DNA from: Brachionus manjavacas
Taxonomy: Eukaryota; Rotifera; Eurotatoria; Ploima; Brachionidae
Length of the DNA: 64,000 nt
Assembly (NCBI GenBank): GCA_019054805.1
Contig: JAHQIY010000004.1
Location: 7,820,501-7,884,500, forward strand
Reading direction: 5' to 3'
This document shows, in pieces, positions 34,110 to 46,952 of the stretch. The position numbers and the translations under genes were made by a program. The stretch's first letter is position 1. The number at the start of each line of letters is the position of its first letter. Under the pieces are notes generated by a model. It made no database searches. It saw nothing but the letters and a program-made list of their open reading frames with translations, and had not been told where the DNA came from.

Positions 34110-36340
34110 TATTGTATCAGAAATTAAATTTAAATATTATTTTTAATATTTGCATTTTTAAAGTATTATTTAAAATTTATTCTATTCATCGAATTCTGAA
34201 AGTATGTTTGTTATGTCAATTGAAATATTTAGCTCTATTAAGTTTTAATTGATAAATAATATATTTGTTTTCTCTTTTTTATTGTGTTTTTTTTTAATTT
34301 TAATTTGCTTAGAAAAAAAACTAGTTTATTCAAAATTAGATGGAAATTGTTTGTTATGCATCAAAATTTTACACTTTATTTTTCAATTTTTATTTTTTTT
34401 GGTAAATAAATATTTTTGAATTGTTTTAAAATAATCTTTAATAAAAATGCATTACTTTCGGAAATTGAGATTTTTTTAAAATTTTTTTTGAATCAATTAA
34501 ATCGAATCCTTTTCTTAATCAATAAATAATAATAGATTTGTTAGCTTTTTGTCTCTAACTAAGTTTCACTAAGGTATCCATATCGATTAAGATTATTTTC
34601 ATTTTACTTTTTTCTAAATTTTGTAACTTGGTTCGATTATCTGGCACACTAAAAAATCCTTAGAGTAAGTAAAATTCAAAACTTCTAATTTTTTGTTCAA
34701 TAAAATTAATCATAAAATTTTGAAAATTAAAATTAAATAAATGAAATGGCATATAATTATCACTTGTGTTATTTTCTTGCATAAAAAAAACAAAATATTG
34801 ATTTTACGAATAATTTTATTTACTCATATTTTATTTAATTAAAACAAAATAAATACGAGAAAATTGTTGCAAAAATAAAACAATACAAACAAAAATATAT
34901 TATTAATTTATTTTTTTTATTTTTTGACTCGGCAGGTCTACCGGTCTACCGCGTAAAAAGTATATTATAAAAAAAGTAAAATCTAAATTTAAAGGCTAAA
35001 CGATAAATGAAGATCAAAATTTGGCTTTTAACTTTGAAAACTGGTTTTATTTGATTCAATAATTTTTTGATTTTATTTTCAAGTAGAATTGTTTCAATTA
35101 AGTTAATTTGTTTCTGATAAATAAAAAAAATATATTTTATATATAATTGAAACTATTTATTAATTTTGTAATTTATATTCTATTATGTTATTTTTGTCTC
35201 TCATCCTTTCATAAATAGATGAAAAATAATATACTTCAAATTTAAAATGTTTTAAAATATTTTAAAACTGTTTTATTTATTTATTTAATTTTTTATCTGA
35301 AGTAGCTTATGCTCGAACAGAAAAACAAATTAATAAAAATAATTAAAAATAATCCTAACTTCGGTATTTTTGTTTATTAAATAATAATTTTTGTTATTTT
35401 TATATATTATTCGCGAAATGAAATGTTTAAATTTTTATTAGAAAATAAATAAAACATATCTAAGATGAGCCAGATTGCTCTTTACCCTTACAAGTCCAAT
35501 TGTATATTTTTTTGTTTCAAGGGAATTCGACCAGTTTCGTGTTCAGAACAAGCATTTATTAAGCATCAGCTTTCTTAACAAGATCCTCAAAGAATTAGGA
35601 ACAGGAATATGACTTAAACCACATTTTATCTTAAATATGGAGCCAAAACCCATGATTTGAATAACCCATCAGTTAACAAAATTATAATTTTTTTTTTTTA
35701 AATTATATTTGTGTTCTTAAATTTAAATGTGTGGCTTAAAATCACCCAAACATCGGCAAAAACGCAGTGGTGAGGTTTGAAGCAAAATATTTAAAAAATT
35801 AATTGATTTTTTGGAAAATTTTTTGCATTAAAAACAAAATAATTTTGATTAAGTTCGAAAAAAAGTCAAAAACTTAACATTTATTACTGTTTCTATCAAT
35901 ATTCGATTTATCTTTCTAAATATAAAGATTTATATATATTTTTTACTTTTTTTTTCCTTTAAAAAATTATGTTTAAAAGCGTTTTTTAATATTTTGTTGG
36001 TTTTTACAATCAGTTTTTACTCCAAACTTCAAACTTCAAAAAGTTTTTTCAGAATATTACAGGGTTCAACTAGAATAGTTTTGTCCAAGAATTAGTAGAG
36101 TATCTTTTTCTTTTTTTTTCTCATCTTTTTCAAAAAATAAAAATATTAATCAAAAAAATTGAATTTTGGTAAAAATAATTTTGCAATGCTTGTAGTCTAA
36201 AAAGCTTCAAAATTTTTCAAGTCGGTTAAATTTATGTGAAACAAACTAATGAATATTTTATTCAAAAAAATATTTAATTGGCAATTAATTTAATATTAAA
36301 TTCTATCAAACTTTTCTTTAATAGAATATCATTTGATAAA
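34110..36340. other. Intergenic region with LINE-type tails
   Basis: 2.2 kb, AT-rich, no gene. Near 34925-34962 GACTCGGCAGGTCTACCGGT, then CTACCGCG, sits next to A/T-rich DNA and resembles an inverted LINE 3' end. A family-1 tail lies at 35296. Around 35490-35660 the composition is less AT-rich, but no frame stays open. Confidence 0.5.
35296..35340 (+). repeat. LINE-type tail, family 1 (copy c)
   Basis: Reads TCTGAAGTAGCTTATGCTCG, then AACAG, followed by AAAAACAAATTAATAAAAA, matching family 1 with several substitutions. Confidence 0.55.
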
Positions 36341-39300
36341 ATGTCTGCAACTGAAGCATATTCACTGTATAACTGGAAAGACAAGACTTCCGAATTCAAG
36401 AATGCTTGTGCTCAGTTGAACACTGGTGAACTAGTAAAAGAGCCATCGTAAGATAAAATATAAAAGATTTTGAAATAAGTAAATTGCTAAAATGCTTATT
36501 AGTTTTGGGCTGTTTGAAGCAATGTCCGCTATAGAAATGATGGTAATAAATGGAAATATTTTATTCACAAAAAATTTGAATTGAATTGTTTAAAGGATCC
36601 AAAAATGGATGCTGGAATGGCTCAGAATCAAACCCAGTCGAGAATAAAATCAATAAAAGCAGGAATCGAAGTAATTTTTTGGAAAATTTGAAATTAATAA
36701 TTTTAATATTTTTAAATATTCAAAGAATAATTTGTTAAAAACTGAAAATTTTGGTTTAGAAGAAAAATTAGCAATTGTTGATAATACTTTGCGTAATTTA
36801 GTAACTTGGCTCGATGGTTCATCTTTAGCTCAAACAGTATTTACCAACTTGTATTTACATGATCCAAATTTAGTACAAGATTTCTATATAAAAAATTTTT
36901 CTATTGCCATTTTAAAAATTACGGATCATATGCGAAACAAAATAATCACATCTGCTACATTTGAAGAAGTATTTTTTTTTGAAAATTTAAATTTCTTTTT
37001 GTAAATTTTAACTAAAGGAAGACTTTCAGCCGCTGAGTTATAATTTTAAATTTGCTGAAGAGATTGCTGATAACACGATTTTAAATAATCTAAAATCAGC
37101 AGAAGACACATCTGCTAAATTTTATCGAGTAAGATAATTAAATTATTTTAATTGTGGCAGTGTCTAAAAATTCATTGAAGCATCTAAAAGGAGAAGTTAA
37201 AGGTGACGAAAAACAAAGAAAAGAGGTATTTAAAAATAATTGAAAAAAAATAAAAGAATTAATATATAAAATTTTTAAGGCTGACATGGCTTATGGACTT
37301 TGGTACAGAATGAGATTTATTCGCTCTTTTTTTTTCTTGATGAGTTCAAACGACGAATATCGAGCATTTGTAAATATTAAAAAAATATCCTAATTAATTA
37401 ATTAATTAATATTTAAAAAATAAAAGGCGAGTAATTCCGAAGAAATTACAAGGCACATTAACATTTGTTTGGAGTCATTGATTAAAGTCAAAGAAACCCA
37501 TGAGCTCGGTGCACAACCTGAAATGATTAAAGTTGGAAAAACAAGTAAACTTATTTATCTAATTTTAAGAATCGGACTCATGTCACTTTTTCAAGCAATC
37601 CTTTTTTTTTATTTTTAAATCATTAAGTTTATTTATTCAATCTATTTTTAAACCTTTACCAATGACAAATTTTTTTTTTTAAATTATCTAAGAAAAAAGT
37701 TAATTGAATTCTGTGACCAAAAAATATTTTTTTTAAGTTCGAATTCATACTATTTTTTTTAAATGGTATAATTCGATTTTTATTTTTCTAAAGAATTTTT
37801 TAGAAAACACGTTCCGAAAACAGTTTGTATTTTCAAATAAACTTTATAAATAAAATTTGCTTGTTTTGAAAAAGAAAATTATTTACGAATGAAAATATTT
37901 TTATTGCTTTGGAATTTCATAAAGAAGATTTTCCTTAAAAAAATTAATCAAACTCGTAATTTTAGCAAGATTTTTCTTTTTTGCAGTAAAATCCAAGAAT
38001 GAATTGTCAGACAAAGATTTTAATTGCAATTAACTTTTTATTTCTTACATTTTTTCTGGAAAATGTATATGTTCAAGAAGATATTTGTCTTTTTTAAAAA
38101 ATAAGACCGTACAATAACTGTTAAGTCTCATCAAAGATGGAAAATTTAAATTATTTTCTTAAAAACATTGTTCATAACGATACTTAAATAATTGATAAAA
38201 ATAAACAATTATATCATGATAATTTTTAGTTGAAAAGGTACAAAAATGATAAATTTTATATGTTTTTTATTTACAATTAAAATATATATATATCAATTAA
38301 TTCAAGATAAATTTGGATAATTTGATAGGCTTGTGAGCACAAATTCACTTAAATTGAATAAAAATATTTGTCTTTTTTTTGATGTTATGTTGTATTAGAA
38401 GGAAAAAAACATTATTGAAAAGACAAATAACTTATTAAATTAGCTTTTATAAATAAAGCAAATTTCGTTAATAAAGAGGTGCGAGGACTGAATAAACATA
38501 CAAAAGTGAATTTTTATAAATGTTTTTATTTTAATCTGAAGAAGTCTTACCTTTATACAGATAAACAAATAAATAAAAGTGAATCAAACATTAACATAAT
38601 TTTATTTTTTAGATTGTTACCAAATATATATATTTTTTTCATAAATGTTAGTAAGACATAAAATTTTTGTACAAATTTAGAAAAGTGAATTGAAACATTA
38701 GAAAAGTGTCATTTTTTATTTGAAAAAAAAAAAAAAAGTATTCAACCTCGAGCACTGTAATAACTTTGGTTATTAAAAACCATTTCGTATCAATTTTGGT
38801 TTTTATGTTTTGTTTTCTTTTTCTGAAACATTAATATATAATTTAATTAAAAATTTTAGTTTATATTGTTGTATTTTAGGGTCAAATTTTATATGTTTTA
38901 TTTAACTCCCTTCAAAATGAAGGCTTTCGATTTTCTTGATTTAACTTTATCTATCTAATTGATTTTATCTAAATGTAGCATAATCTGAGCCTTGAAAAAT
39001 CTTAAAAGAGTCTTATGATTTTAGAAAATTTTAATTGTTGACATAATTTGTATTTTTTGGAAAAAACTTATTTATATCTTTATAAGAACATCACAAACAC
39101 ATTTAAACAAATAACAAAAAGAGTATCTGAAGAGGTACTTTTTAAGAGAATTTAAATTTTTATATTAATTCAAACAAAAATTTGAAAGTTCAGAGAATTA
39201 ATAGTTCCTAAATTAAGAAAATTGAAAATATTTTTCCTTATATAGTTAAATTAAACAATATAAATTTTTTAATAGTTTTTTATTTTAAATTTTAGTTTGC

Positions 39301-40993
39301 ATCTCTGAAAAAGAAAAATCGTATTGAAGGTTTTAAATTTTGTTGAAAATTTAGACATTTTTAATAATTTATCTTAAAGTTGTAAACTTTGATTTAATTT
39401 ATTGACAGCTAGAAAAACAAGAATTTCCTATTTAAAAATAATAAATTTTTCTATTTAGTTTATCCGATTGTAATGGGTTTCGAGCCTACAATCAACCAAC
39501 GTTTACTTCCGCCTACTTTTCCTCGTTTTATTCAAATACATTCTTTTGCTGCAGCTTATGAATATTTTCAGGCGCTTTTAACAAAATTAAGCGAACTTGC
39601 CAAAATTTCCAAGATGAAGACATTTGACGAAATTTACAATTTCGGTCTAGTTTTTAGCCAAACACAATCAATTTTTTTAAGATCAATGCTTCAAGTAATA
39701 AGATTAATTTTAAATTTAAAGTAAATAAAAAAAATCCAAGTTGGTTATGCTTCCACGATTAATGATCGAAAAGGGAATGGTAATGAAAGAAATACTCTTG
39801 AACAGTGTTACAAAATTTATCTCACCTCCAATTCTAAATCCAAAGTAGTAGCATTTTTTTATCTAAATATAATCAAAAAACTTTTCATAAAATCAACATT
39901 TTTTATTTAAATAAAAACAAGGTGTCCGGTGAATAATAAAGAAGTTTGTTTACAGTTGGTTGACAGTTTTATGATCAAGTGTACACCTGCTTTTGTTAGT
40001 TTGTTACAAATTTTGGGTCATAACAAACCTAGACAGCGAGAAAAAATTGCTCATGTATTCGAGGAGTTTGCTTCTTTCCAAGACGAAGCCGACAATTTGG
40101 ACAGCATTTTGCACTCGTTTTTTGTTCAGCAAAAAATTTCACTTGTTCATTACGGTTGTTTTGGCAGTTGGATACTGAACCACAATTTGGCTCTGATGAG
40201 CCAGTTTCTCATTTCTGGTTTCGAATTGCAACTCTTTGCCAAATACGAATGCCATTACATCTACTGGTACTTATTTGAGATTATAGTTAATTGGCAAATG
40301 AGTACTTTAAGTCGAGTTGATAATTTTTTGTTGACTAATGAGATTAGCTTTTTGCCAAAGAACGCCAAAAAACCCAAGAAAAAAAAGTCAATTTTTGAAA
40401 AAGAAAGTCTGTTAAAAACGGCTGATCGACATATGTTTTCTGCTTTTTATCAGGTAAATTGTTTATAATGCTCTAGTGGTGAAAATATTTGCCTATCTAT
40501 TAAAAACTAGGCCTTCAGGGCGTTTCTAATCGAAGGCCTTATCAAGTCACCCAGTCCAGACTTTGACTGTGAAGAGTTTCGATATAACCACAGACTAGGC
40601 CCATTTCAGTTTTTTACTTCTCCAGCCGTTTGTTTATACAATCAGTTTAAAGACAAAGATGAATATTTTATCAAAGCATACGAATTGAACAAAATTTATG
40701 GCTTTGCGAGGGACCATTTCGAAATGGCTAGAGGAATTTATGAAAAGTACTCTGAGAGTGCTAATGTAAAGATGCAACTAAAATGAATTTTTTATTAATT
40801 TTTCAATTATTTAATTTAAAAGCAAGCAAAAATTGCCAAGAATAATTTTGTTGTAATGCGTTTACTTTCGAGTGGATTGAAGAAATTAGAGGTAATGTTT
40901 ATTCAAAGTAGATTTATTTATCTGGATTTATTTTTAAAGAAAATTGAATTGGATTTTTCCGAAATTGCCTACTTTCCAATGATGCGACTTTAA
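36341..40993 (+). CDS. NAA35: NatC N-terminal acetyltransferase auxiliary subunit NAA35 (Mak10)
   Basis: Fourteen exons (36341-36447, 36503-36542, 36596-36670, 36726-36968, 37018-37128, 37181-37225, 37280-37369, 37427-37544, 39459-39694, 39741-39844, 39922-40453, 40511-40765, 40823-40891, 40940-40993) give a continuous 692-codon frame; human NAA35 is 725 aa. The diagnostic Mak10 motif [20 protein letters not shown] spans exons 2-3. Later blocks are GFEPTINQRLLPPTFPRF, KFISPPILNPK, GHNKPRQREKIAHVFEEFAS, YIYWYLFEIIVNWQMSTLSR, YNHRLGPFQFFTSP, KNNFVVMRLLSSGLKK and YFPMMRL at the end. NAA35 anchors the NatC complex (with NAA30 and NAA38), which acetylates N-terminal Met-hydrophobic proteins on the ribosome. 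Intron 8 is 1914 bp while the others are about 45-77 nt; it holds a LINE tail. The start of exon 6 is the least certain junction. Confidence 0.92.
38535..38578 (+). repeat. LINE-type tail, family 1 (copy d), in NAA35 intron 8
   Basis: Reads TCTGAAGAAGTCTTACCTTT, then ATACAG and ATAAACAAATAAATAAAAG, a diverged family-1 copy on the sense strand. Confidence 0.6.
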
Positions 40994-41489
40994 AAAACAA
41001 TTAATTAAATGATAAAAAAATCTTTAGATTCTAAAATAAAATTTTACTTTTTTCGTTGGAATTATTCAATATTTTTAAAAATTTTGAGGATAAATGACAA
41101 ATTATTCAGGACCGATTTGGCTTTAAAGCAGTTGATCAGCTGTCTTAAATTTTTAAATAATCTAACTATTAAGGAATTGTCAACTTTAAAGCAATAACAA
41201 ATTCAATTTCCAATATTAAACATAGTTTTCCATCAATATTTCTGAAAAATCACTATCAAAATCCTAAATAAAAATAAAAATTCCTTTTTTTTATTAATGA
41301 TAAAATTAGAAAAAAAATTATTTTTTTTAATTTACTGTTAAATTCATTAAAAGGCATAGACAACTAGAATATTAAAAAGTAAAAATCCTCTTTGTTCTTT
41401 TTGATAATGTAATTTTTAATTAAATAATAATTTAATTATTTATTTTGATATTAACTAATAGTTCTCTAATACTCGCTCTCTAATACTCT
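40994..41489. other. Short intergenic region
   Basis: NAA35 3' UTR and AT-rich spacer. A 62-codon open frame at 41009 is K/L/N-rich and unsupported. It ends in a degenerate TCTAATACTC microsatellite (41460-41495) that borders the next LINE. Confidence 0.5.
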
Positions 41490-42660
41490 CTAATAGTCTT
41501 GGCGCCATTACTATTTGTCATATTAATCAACGATATTCCGGAAATAATCTTCCACTTTTCTAAACTTTTCGCGGACGATTGTAAGGTAATCGCGCTATTA
41601 AGAAATGATCTCAGATAGAAAACAGCTACAGGAAGATTTCGACAAGGTTAGGCACAAGATTCGAAAAATGCTATTTAATTTGCTATATAATGTAAAAATA
41701 TGCATGTTAGAAAATCAAACAAAAACACTAGAATCCGGGTACCATCAATACTTTATTCAATGAAAAACTCAGATAGCAAAAGACACGACTTGGTAGAAAC
41801 TGAGTCAGAAAGAGATTGTGAAATCCGCCTCACAAGAAACTTAAAATGGGGTGAACAAGCCACATTAGCAGCAAACAGAGCAAACTTCGCCCTTGGTTCA
41901 CTAAGACGTGCCTTCAAATGCTGTATTTAGTGAGAACTCACCTCGAATAATTAGGAAGATATTAAAAAAATTGAGAGAGTCCAAAGAGGGGCTACAAAAT
42001 TTGTACCAGAACTGTAATGTTTAGATCAGTTTCCTTGGGCCCGTCTATCCAATCTCTTTGTAAGACGTATTGAAGTAGTTATCTTTGATGCCCTTGTTAA
42101 CTTAAAAGCTCATGGTTAGGTTAATCAACTTTCCAGTGATATCGAAAAAGATGTCGCTATATCACAAGAACTTAGAACACTCACTACTCTTTAAGAAAGA
42201 CGAATCCGCGACTCTATGATCACATTCTATTAAATTGCAAGCGGAATAAACTCTGCTAACTGGTTCCAGCCAAATAGTGTAGCACAAGCTTTAGACATAT
42301 GGTATTCGAGAAAGTCAACACAGAGTAGCAAGACAATTTTTGAGAAAAAGTGGTCAACGAGAAAACTTCCTGGTAAACAGAATTATTCCAATTTGGAATA
42401 AGTAACCGTTTTGTGTAGTCAATTCTCTAACTGGGAAACTTTCAAATCGAACTATGATAAGTATGCCAAAATGCCAAATGAAATTAACAAATTTTCTATT
42501 AGTAAAACACAACAAAAAAAAGAAAAAGAATGAGTTTCGTCTAGAGCGTAATTCAGCAGCCGCCATAGTGTGTCTGAGGACACTTGAAGTGGCCGTGGTG
42601 TCATGCTTGCAACTTAATATTATTATTGAAATACAACATACCTGAAATCCTAAATTAGAG
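41490..42660 (+). mobile_element. CR1/jockey-like LINE fragment
   Basis: A frame from about 41497 reads VLAPLLFVILINDIPE, then KLFADDCKVIALL, the LINE palm motifs with the FADD catalytic box. Further frames give the thumb region (ERDCEIRLTRNLKWGEQ, then ANRANFALGSLRRAFK at 41815-41922) and the C-terminus (RQFLRK, ENFLVNRIIPIWNK, then NSLT). Frameshifts and stops separate the pieces. The 3' end near 42560-42650 carries GTGTCTGAGGACAC, a 5-bp stem hairpin, followed by ATTATTATTG. Confidence 0.8.
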
Positions 42661-42699
42661 TTCTAGCTGGCTCCCTCTTTTGGATTACCTGTATTCTTT

Positions 42700-44060
42700 T
42701 AATTTTGGTTTATGAGAATTGGTCAAGACATGGGAAAGCATAATCATTTCATAAAGTTGCTTCCCTTGATGCGGAAAAAGCTTTTGACAAGGTTTGGAGA
42801 GATGGTTTATTCTTTAAGCTACTTCCAAGAATGATCTTTTGTCTTTGGGTACTCTTAAAAAAATACTATGACTCAGCTAAAGCTGTAGTATGTCTTGATG
42901 ATAATATTTCGGAACTATTTCAGGTTGAATGTGGTGTAAAGCAGGGTGGGTACTTATCCCCTTTCCTTTTCAATATCTTTATAGACGATTTAATCGATGA
43001 ATGCTTAGAAAAGAAATTAGGTGGTATTTTTAATAATCTCAATATCTCAATAATTGTTTATGCTGATGACATAATCCTCATCAGTCCAGTTGACAGTCAT
43101 CTTCAAATTTTACTTGATATCTGCAATAACTATGGTCCTAAATGGAGAATAAAATTTAACCCAATAAAATCTAAAATAATTACGTTTGGCCCTATCCTCT
43201 TTAACTGTGATTTCTTCTTGAGTGGTAAAAAGTTGAATATAGCTCCAAGTATAGAATATTTAGGATTCGTTGTCGACTCCAATCTAGACTTTAACTTTTT
43301 TGCAATTGAAAAATTTAAACAAGTTCAGAAATCATTCTTCTCAGCTTCTTTTTTGTTAAACAAGATGAGTCATATTTCCCCTTCTCTAAAGAGTTTCATT
43401 TACAAAACATTTTGCCTTTCTCAATTCACATATGGTCTTGAAAACTTAACTCTAGACACAAAAACCCTCAAAACTCTAAAAATTAATCAAAACAACCTTG
43501 TTATACAAATGTTTAATCTAAAATCTAATTGTCACATTTCTGGAATCCTAAAAGTTCTTAGACTTTTTAAAATTGATCAGCTCTATCTTTTTTACAAGAT
43601 GTCTTTTATCACTTCAATTAGGTTCAATCAGTTATCTTCTCTAATATTTAAGTAATTATGTTATATTTAAGTAATTATGTTATGTTATATTTCCAACAGC
43701 TCTCCCCTTTCTTTTGGAAATGATCTCAAGCATTTGTTACAATTCACTAATAAAAATCTAGACTCAATATTAGCAAATATTGGTCAACTGAAGTTGGATC
43801 TTAAGCGGCAGTTCTACATTCGTGACGGCATCTCGGATTCAATTGAGCTTTGTTTGAATAACTTAAGATTTAAATCCTTTCAAAACCTTCTAAACGAACT
43901 AATCAAACCAAGGTAGATCAGTTCACTTCTTCTGGTCCAAAGGAGTTTATAAATTGTATATTTTTCTTTTCTACTTTAGAATTGTACTTTTTTTTTTTTT
44001 TTTTAAACTTTATTTTAATTTTTACTTCTCCTGATGGAGGTTAATTTGAATCAAATAAAT
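42700..44060 (+). mobile_element. Second LINE fragment, reverse transcriptase
   Basis: An open frame from about 42756 to 43655 reads KVASLDAEKAFDKVWRDGLF, then VECGVKQGGYLSPFLF, IFIDDL, IIVYADDIILISPV, and downstream IEYLGFVVDSNLDFNF. These are the catalytic boxes and post-palm region of a non-LTR reverse transcriptase. The sequence style (GVKQGG, YADD) differs from the neighbouring fragment at 41490, so it is a different lineage. A short direct duplication (TTAAGTAATTATGTTATATT, 43648-43690) interrupts the frame; the remainder continues to a stop at 43914-43916. A T-rich stretch and a CTCCTGATGGAGG hairpin with AAATAAATAA mark the 3' end near 44060. Confidence 0.82.
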
Positions 44061-44575
44061 AATCAAAAATGGATTCAATTAAAATTTATAAAGGTTTCTT
44101 TAAGTTTTTAATTTAGACCACATTTTTTATTTGACGAATCTTTATTAAATTAAAATGTTCTTTAATTAAATCTATCATTTTATATCAAGAAATTTGTCTA
44201 TTTTTGTCTAATTAATTTTTCCCTTAGATTCTTAAGTTTACATCAGCCTTTTCCTTGTTTTATTTTGAGAAGATTTTTCAATACTCCGTACTTACATTGG
44301 TGATAGCGGTTAAGCTTTAAATTTTGTGAGCTAACCAAGTTAAGAAGCGTGTATCAAGAGTAGTGATCAATTAAGTGCTAAGCTTTTAGTTTGTAAGCTA
44401 AGTCGAGAAGCGTATTAATGTTAGTGTTTATCAAGTTCATTGTTGTCAAGTTAAGCTATTATTAAAGACAATAGAGTGTTGCAAAATCGGAAAAAAAAGC
44501 TAATTCTATTGTTGAACATGCTGCATTTAAGAGAGGAAAATTTTCGCTTTTTTCGGTGAGCGGCTCAAGGATCTA
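44061..44575 (+). repeat. Possible LTR-element leader with imperfect tandem duplication
   Basis: Two units of about 65 bp (starting at about 44312 and 44380) share TAAGCTTT, TTTGTRAGCTAA, GAAGCGT and ATCAA. They lie directly upstream of a gag-like relic, so they may be the leader or LTR remnant of that element. No complete LTR pair is visible in the window. Confidence 0.4.
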
Positions 44576-44577
44576 AA

Positions 44578-44770
44578 ATGAAACGTGGAATCGGTAAAAA
44601 TCTAGTTTATGATGGCGAGAATGGAACTTTTGATGAATTTGAAGCTACCTTCAAGTACGACTGCATAATGGAATGATGGAATGATGCTCAAAAAAAAGAT
44701 GCAATCAAGATTTGCTTGACAGGAAAGGCAAAGAAGCTGTTCGAACAAATGACAGATTTTTTTAATTTTT
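44578..44770 (+). mobile_element. LTR-retrotransposon gag fragment
   Basis: A short plus-strand frame starts MKRGIGKNLVYDGENGTFDE, with later WNDAQKKDAIKICLTGKAKK. The arrangement F/Y-x-G ... F-DEFE ... W-DA-KKDAI-LTGKA-LF is that of Ty3/gypsy-type gag capsid proteins. It has an in-frame stop between the halves and breaks off after LFEQM. No pol domain follows. Confidence 0.55.
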
Positions 44771-45045
44771 AAATAAATTAGCTAGCCGGTGATTAAGAAT
44801 TGTTAGGAAGATTAAATTCTAGATTTGTAGTTTAATTAAATTTTAATTTTATTGTTTTTAATAAAATTGTATTTTATTATAATTTTATTTTTGAATAAAT
44901 GAAGTTTTAATAGGTCTTTCATGGACAAGAACACTAGCCTGTTGATTAACCCTGAAAGTCTGAAAAGAGAGATATTTGGCGAAAACTTTAAACTATAATT
45001 AAAGGAAATTGTATCTTTATTTTAAATTCTAAACTGATTTACATC
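44771..45045. other. AT-rich spacer downstream of FIS1
   Basis: About 275 bp, presumably including the FIS1 3' UTR. Nothing else seen. Confidence 0.4.
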
Positions 45046-45495
45046 TTATTTATTCGCCAATATGGCTGCTCCAAGTGCAATGATACCAGCTGCAATGATA
45101 CCAACGATACTAACCGTAGCAGCACTTTTAACTATTGATTGTTCAGAGGCATTTTTCATTCTTCTATTCACTTCAATATAAAGCTCTCTAACTTGTTCAT
45201 TCGCCGGCTGTACATTTAAAATTGACTGCAGAAATTTCAAAGCTTGCTCATAGTTATTCAATTTGGTCTGGCCAATAGCCATGTAATAAAGAGTATCTAT
45301 TTTCATATTTTCATCGTTGGTATTGGAAAGCAATTTTTGAGACATTTCTAGGCCTTCCTCGATAACTGACCTAGGCTTGCTTCGAATCAATTTGAGCGCA
45401 AATTCAAATATTTGTGTCTCTGTGGGGTTTTTGATTGATTTAAAGCTTTCTCTTGCTTTTCGCAATTCCTTGTCTGATATAAACTCATTGAGCAT
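45046..45495 (-). CDS. FIS1: Mitochondrial fission 1 protein
   Basis: 149 codons in a single exon, start MLNEFISDKELRKARE at 45495. The body is the FIS1 TPR-like helical bundle: EFALKLIRSKPRSVIEEGLE, then YYMAIGQTKLNNYEQALKFL and VQPANEQVRELYIEVNRRM. A C-terminal hydrophobic anchor (about 123-147, VSIVGIIAAGIIALGAAILA) and a final NK complete a tail-anchored outer-membrane protein. FIS1 sits in the mitochondrial and peroxisomal outer membrane and recruits partners for organelle fission. The length equals that of animal FIS1 (about 150 aa). Confidence 0.93.
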   Translation of the reverse strand: MLNEFISDKELRKARESFKSIKNPTETQIFEFALKLIRSKPRSVIEEGLEMSQKLLSNTNDENMKIDTLYYMAIGQTKLNNYEQALKFLQSILNVQPANEQVRELYIEVNRRMKNASEQSIVKSAATVSIVGIIAAGIIALGAAILANK

Positions 45496-46093
45496 TATTG
45501 AAGTTATATTAACAATTGTATTTTTTTAATCTTAAAAATAAAATGATAAATAAATAAAATATTAAATGATTTTCTTAAAATGAAGTTTTGTTTGATTTTA
45601 TTTTCAAAATGTCTTCGAGAAATTTAAATAAATTGAAATTACAATGAGATAGCTTCTTATAATTATGAAAATGAATTAACTCTTTGAATTAATTTTCCTA
45701 ATATAATATTTATAAAAAAATAAAAGATAAGCAGGAAGCAGAGCTTTATATGCAAATAACGAGACATTAACTGTAATTTTTGAAAGATAAAATTTTCAAG
45801 TTACTTTTGCTGCAAAATGTTATCTCTTATAATTTTATTTTATTTATAATAAAATTAAGAGTGGGACTTTTTTTCTTAAGAAATAGAAAATATAAACATA
45901 AAAATATAATGTTTTAATTAAAATTACATATACTAATTATATTTTTAGAGTTTAAATAAAAAAAATCAAGATTTAACAAAAAAATATTTATAAATTGAAC
46001 TTTTTTAAACTAATATGATTAATTGAATAATTCAAATGGAACAAACTATCCTAAGAGATTTGATGAAAGATTAGGGCTCTTTATAAATTAATA
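45496..46093. other. AT-rich intergenic region
   Basis: FIS1 upstream region, low-complexity, no other feature recognised. It ends at the TA dinucleotide (46092-46093) where the pogo-like element is inserted. Confidence 0.5.
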
Positions 46094-46952
46094 CAGTCAA
46101 TCCTCGATATAACGACAAAGTTGGGCGGAAATTTTTATATTCGTTGTATCGAAATTCGTTCTATCGAAAATCCCATACAAAAGCATTGAATAAATTTTAA
46201 GATTTATTATTTTGAATTTTTATTAAAATAAATGAAAAAGGTGAAAAAATTTATAAAAAAATAAAATGAAAAGAAAAATTAATCCTTTTTAACATACGAA
46301 GTAATAGTTGTTTGTTTATTACAACTTTTTTCAATTACCAAATTTTCATTCGTTTTTTTTCTGGTCCAACTAAATTTTTCTCATACATTTCTAAAAGCTT
46401 TGATTTCGATGCTAAAATTGTTGAAATTGTTGAGGGGTTTGCGTTATATTCTTTTGCAAGAGCAGTAATCGTTATTTTTTGGTCTGTATGCTTTTTTATT
46501 ATTTCAATTTTTGTTTCAAGTGAATAACATTTTCGTTTTTTTGGGACAGGATTAGATAAATTTTCACTCATTTTAATAAAAAGATTAACAGATAAAATTT
46601 TTACCTGTAAATATATATTTTTTTATTGAAAGAATATAGATAAAGTCAAATAAAGAACAATTAAATTTTTGCTTTATTTCCAATTATTTAATTGAATGTC
46701 AAGATTTTTTTTATAATATAAAGGTGCGAATTTTTTTTTTGATTTTTCGTTGTATGAAGTTTTATTTCTTAAGAAAAAGATTAATTGGTTCGTTAGAAGA
46801 ACCTTGTTGTATCGGGTTTTCGTTGCAGCGAAATTCGTTCTATAGAAGATAAAAAGTATTCATTTTCCATTGATCGAAATCGGTTCTGTTAATCGAATTC
46901 GTTCTATAGGGTTTTTCGTTCTATGGGGTTTCGTTGTACGGAGGATTGACTG
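46094..46952 (-). mobile_element. pogo/Tigger-like DNA element, non-autonomous
   Basis: Terminal inverted repeats start CAGTCAATCCTCGATATAAC on the left and CAGTCAATCCTCCGTACAAC read inward from the right. The element is flanked by TA on both sides (46092-46093, 46953-46954), as for Tc1/mariner-type insertion. Subterminal TTCGTTCTAT and TTCGTTGTA units are iterated at both ends. The minus strand (46571..46335) encodes a 78-aa protein, KRKCYSLETKIEIIKKHTDQ followed by LAKEYNANPSTISTIL. This is the CENP-B/pogo N-terminal helix-turn-helix that binds the ends. The DDE catalytic domain is absent. Confidence 0.85.

Noticed and set aside
37129-37180. Shorter NAA35 intron ending at GTGGCAG (37160)
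   Set aside because: That acceptor puts exon 6 out of frame with an early stop; the AG at 37180 keeps the frame.
37390-37412. TTAATTAATTAATTAAT run
   Set aside because: Simple tandem repeat within a short NAA35 intron, no evidence of function.
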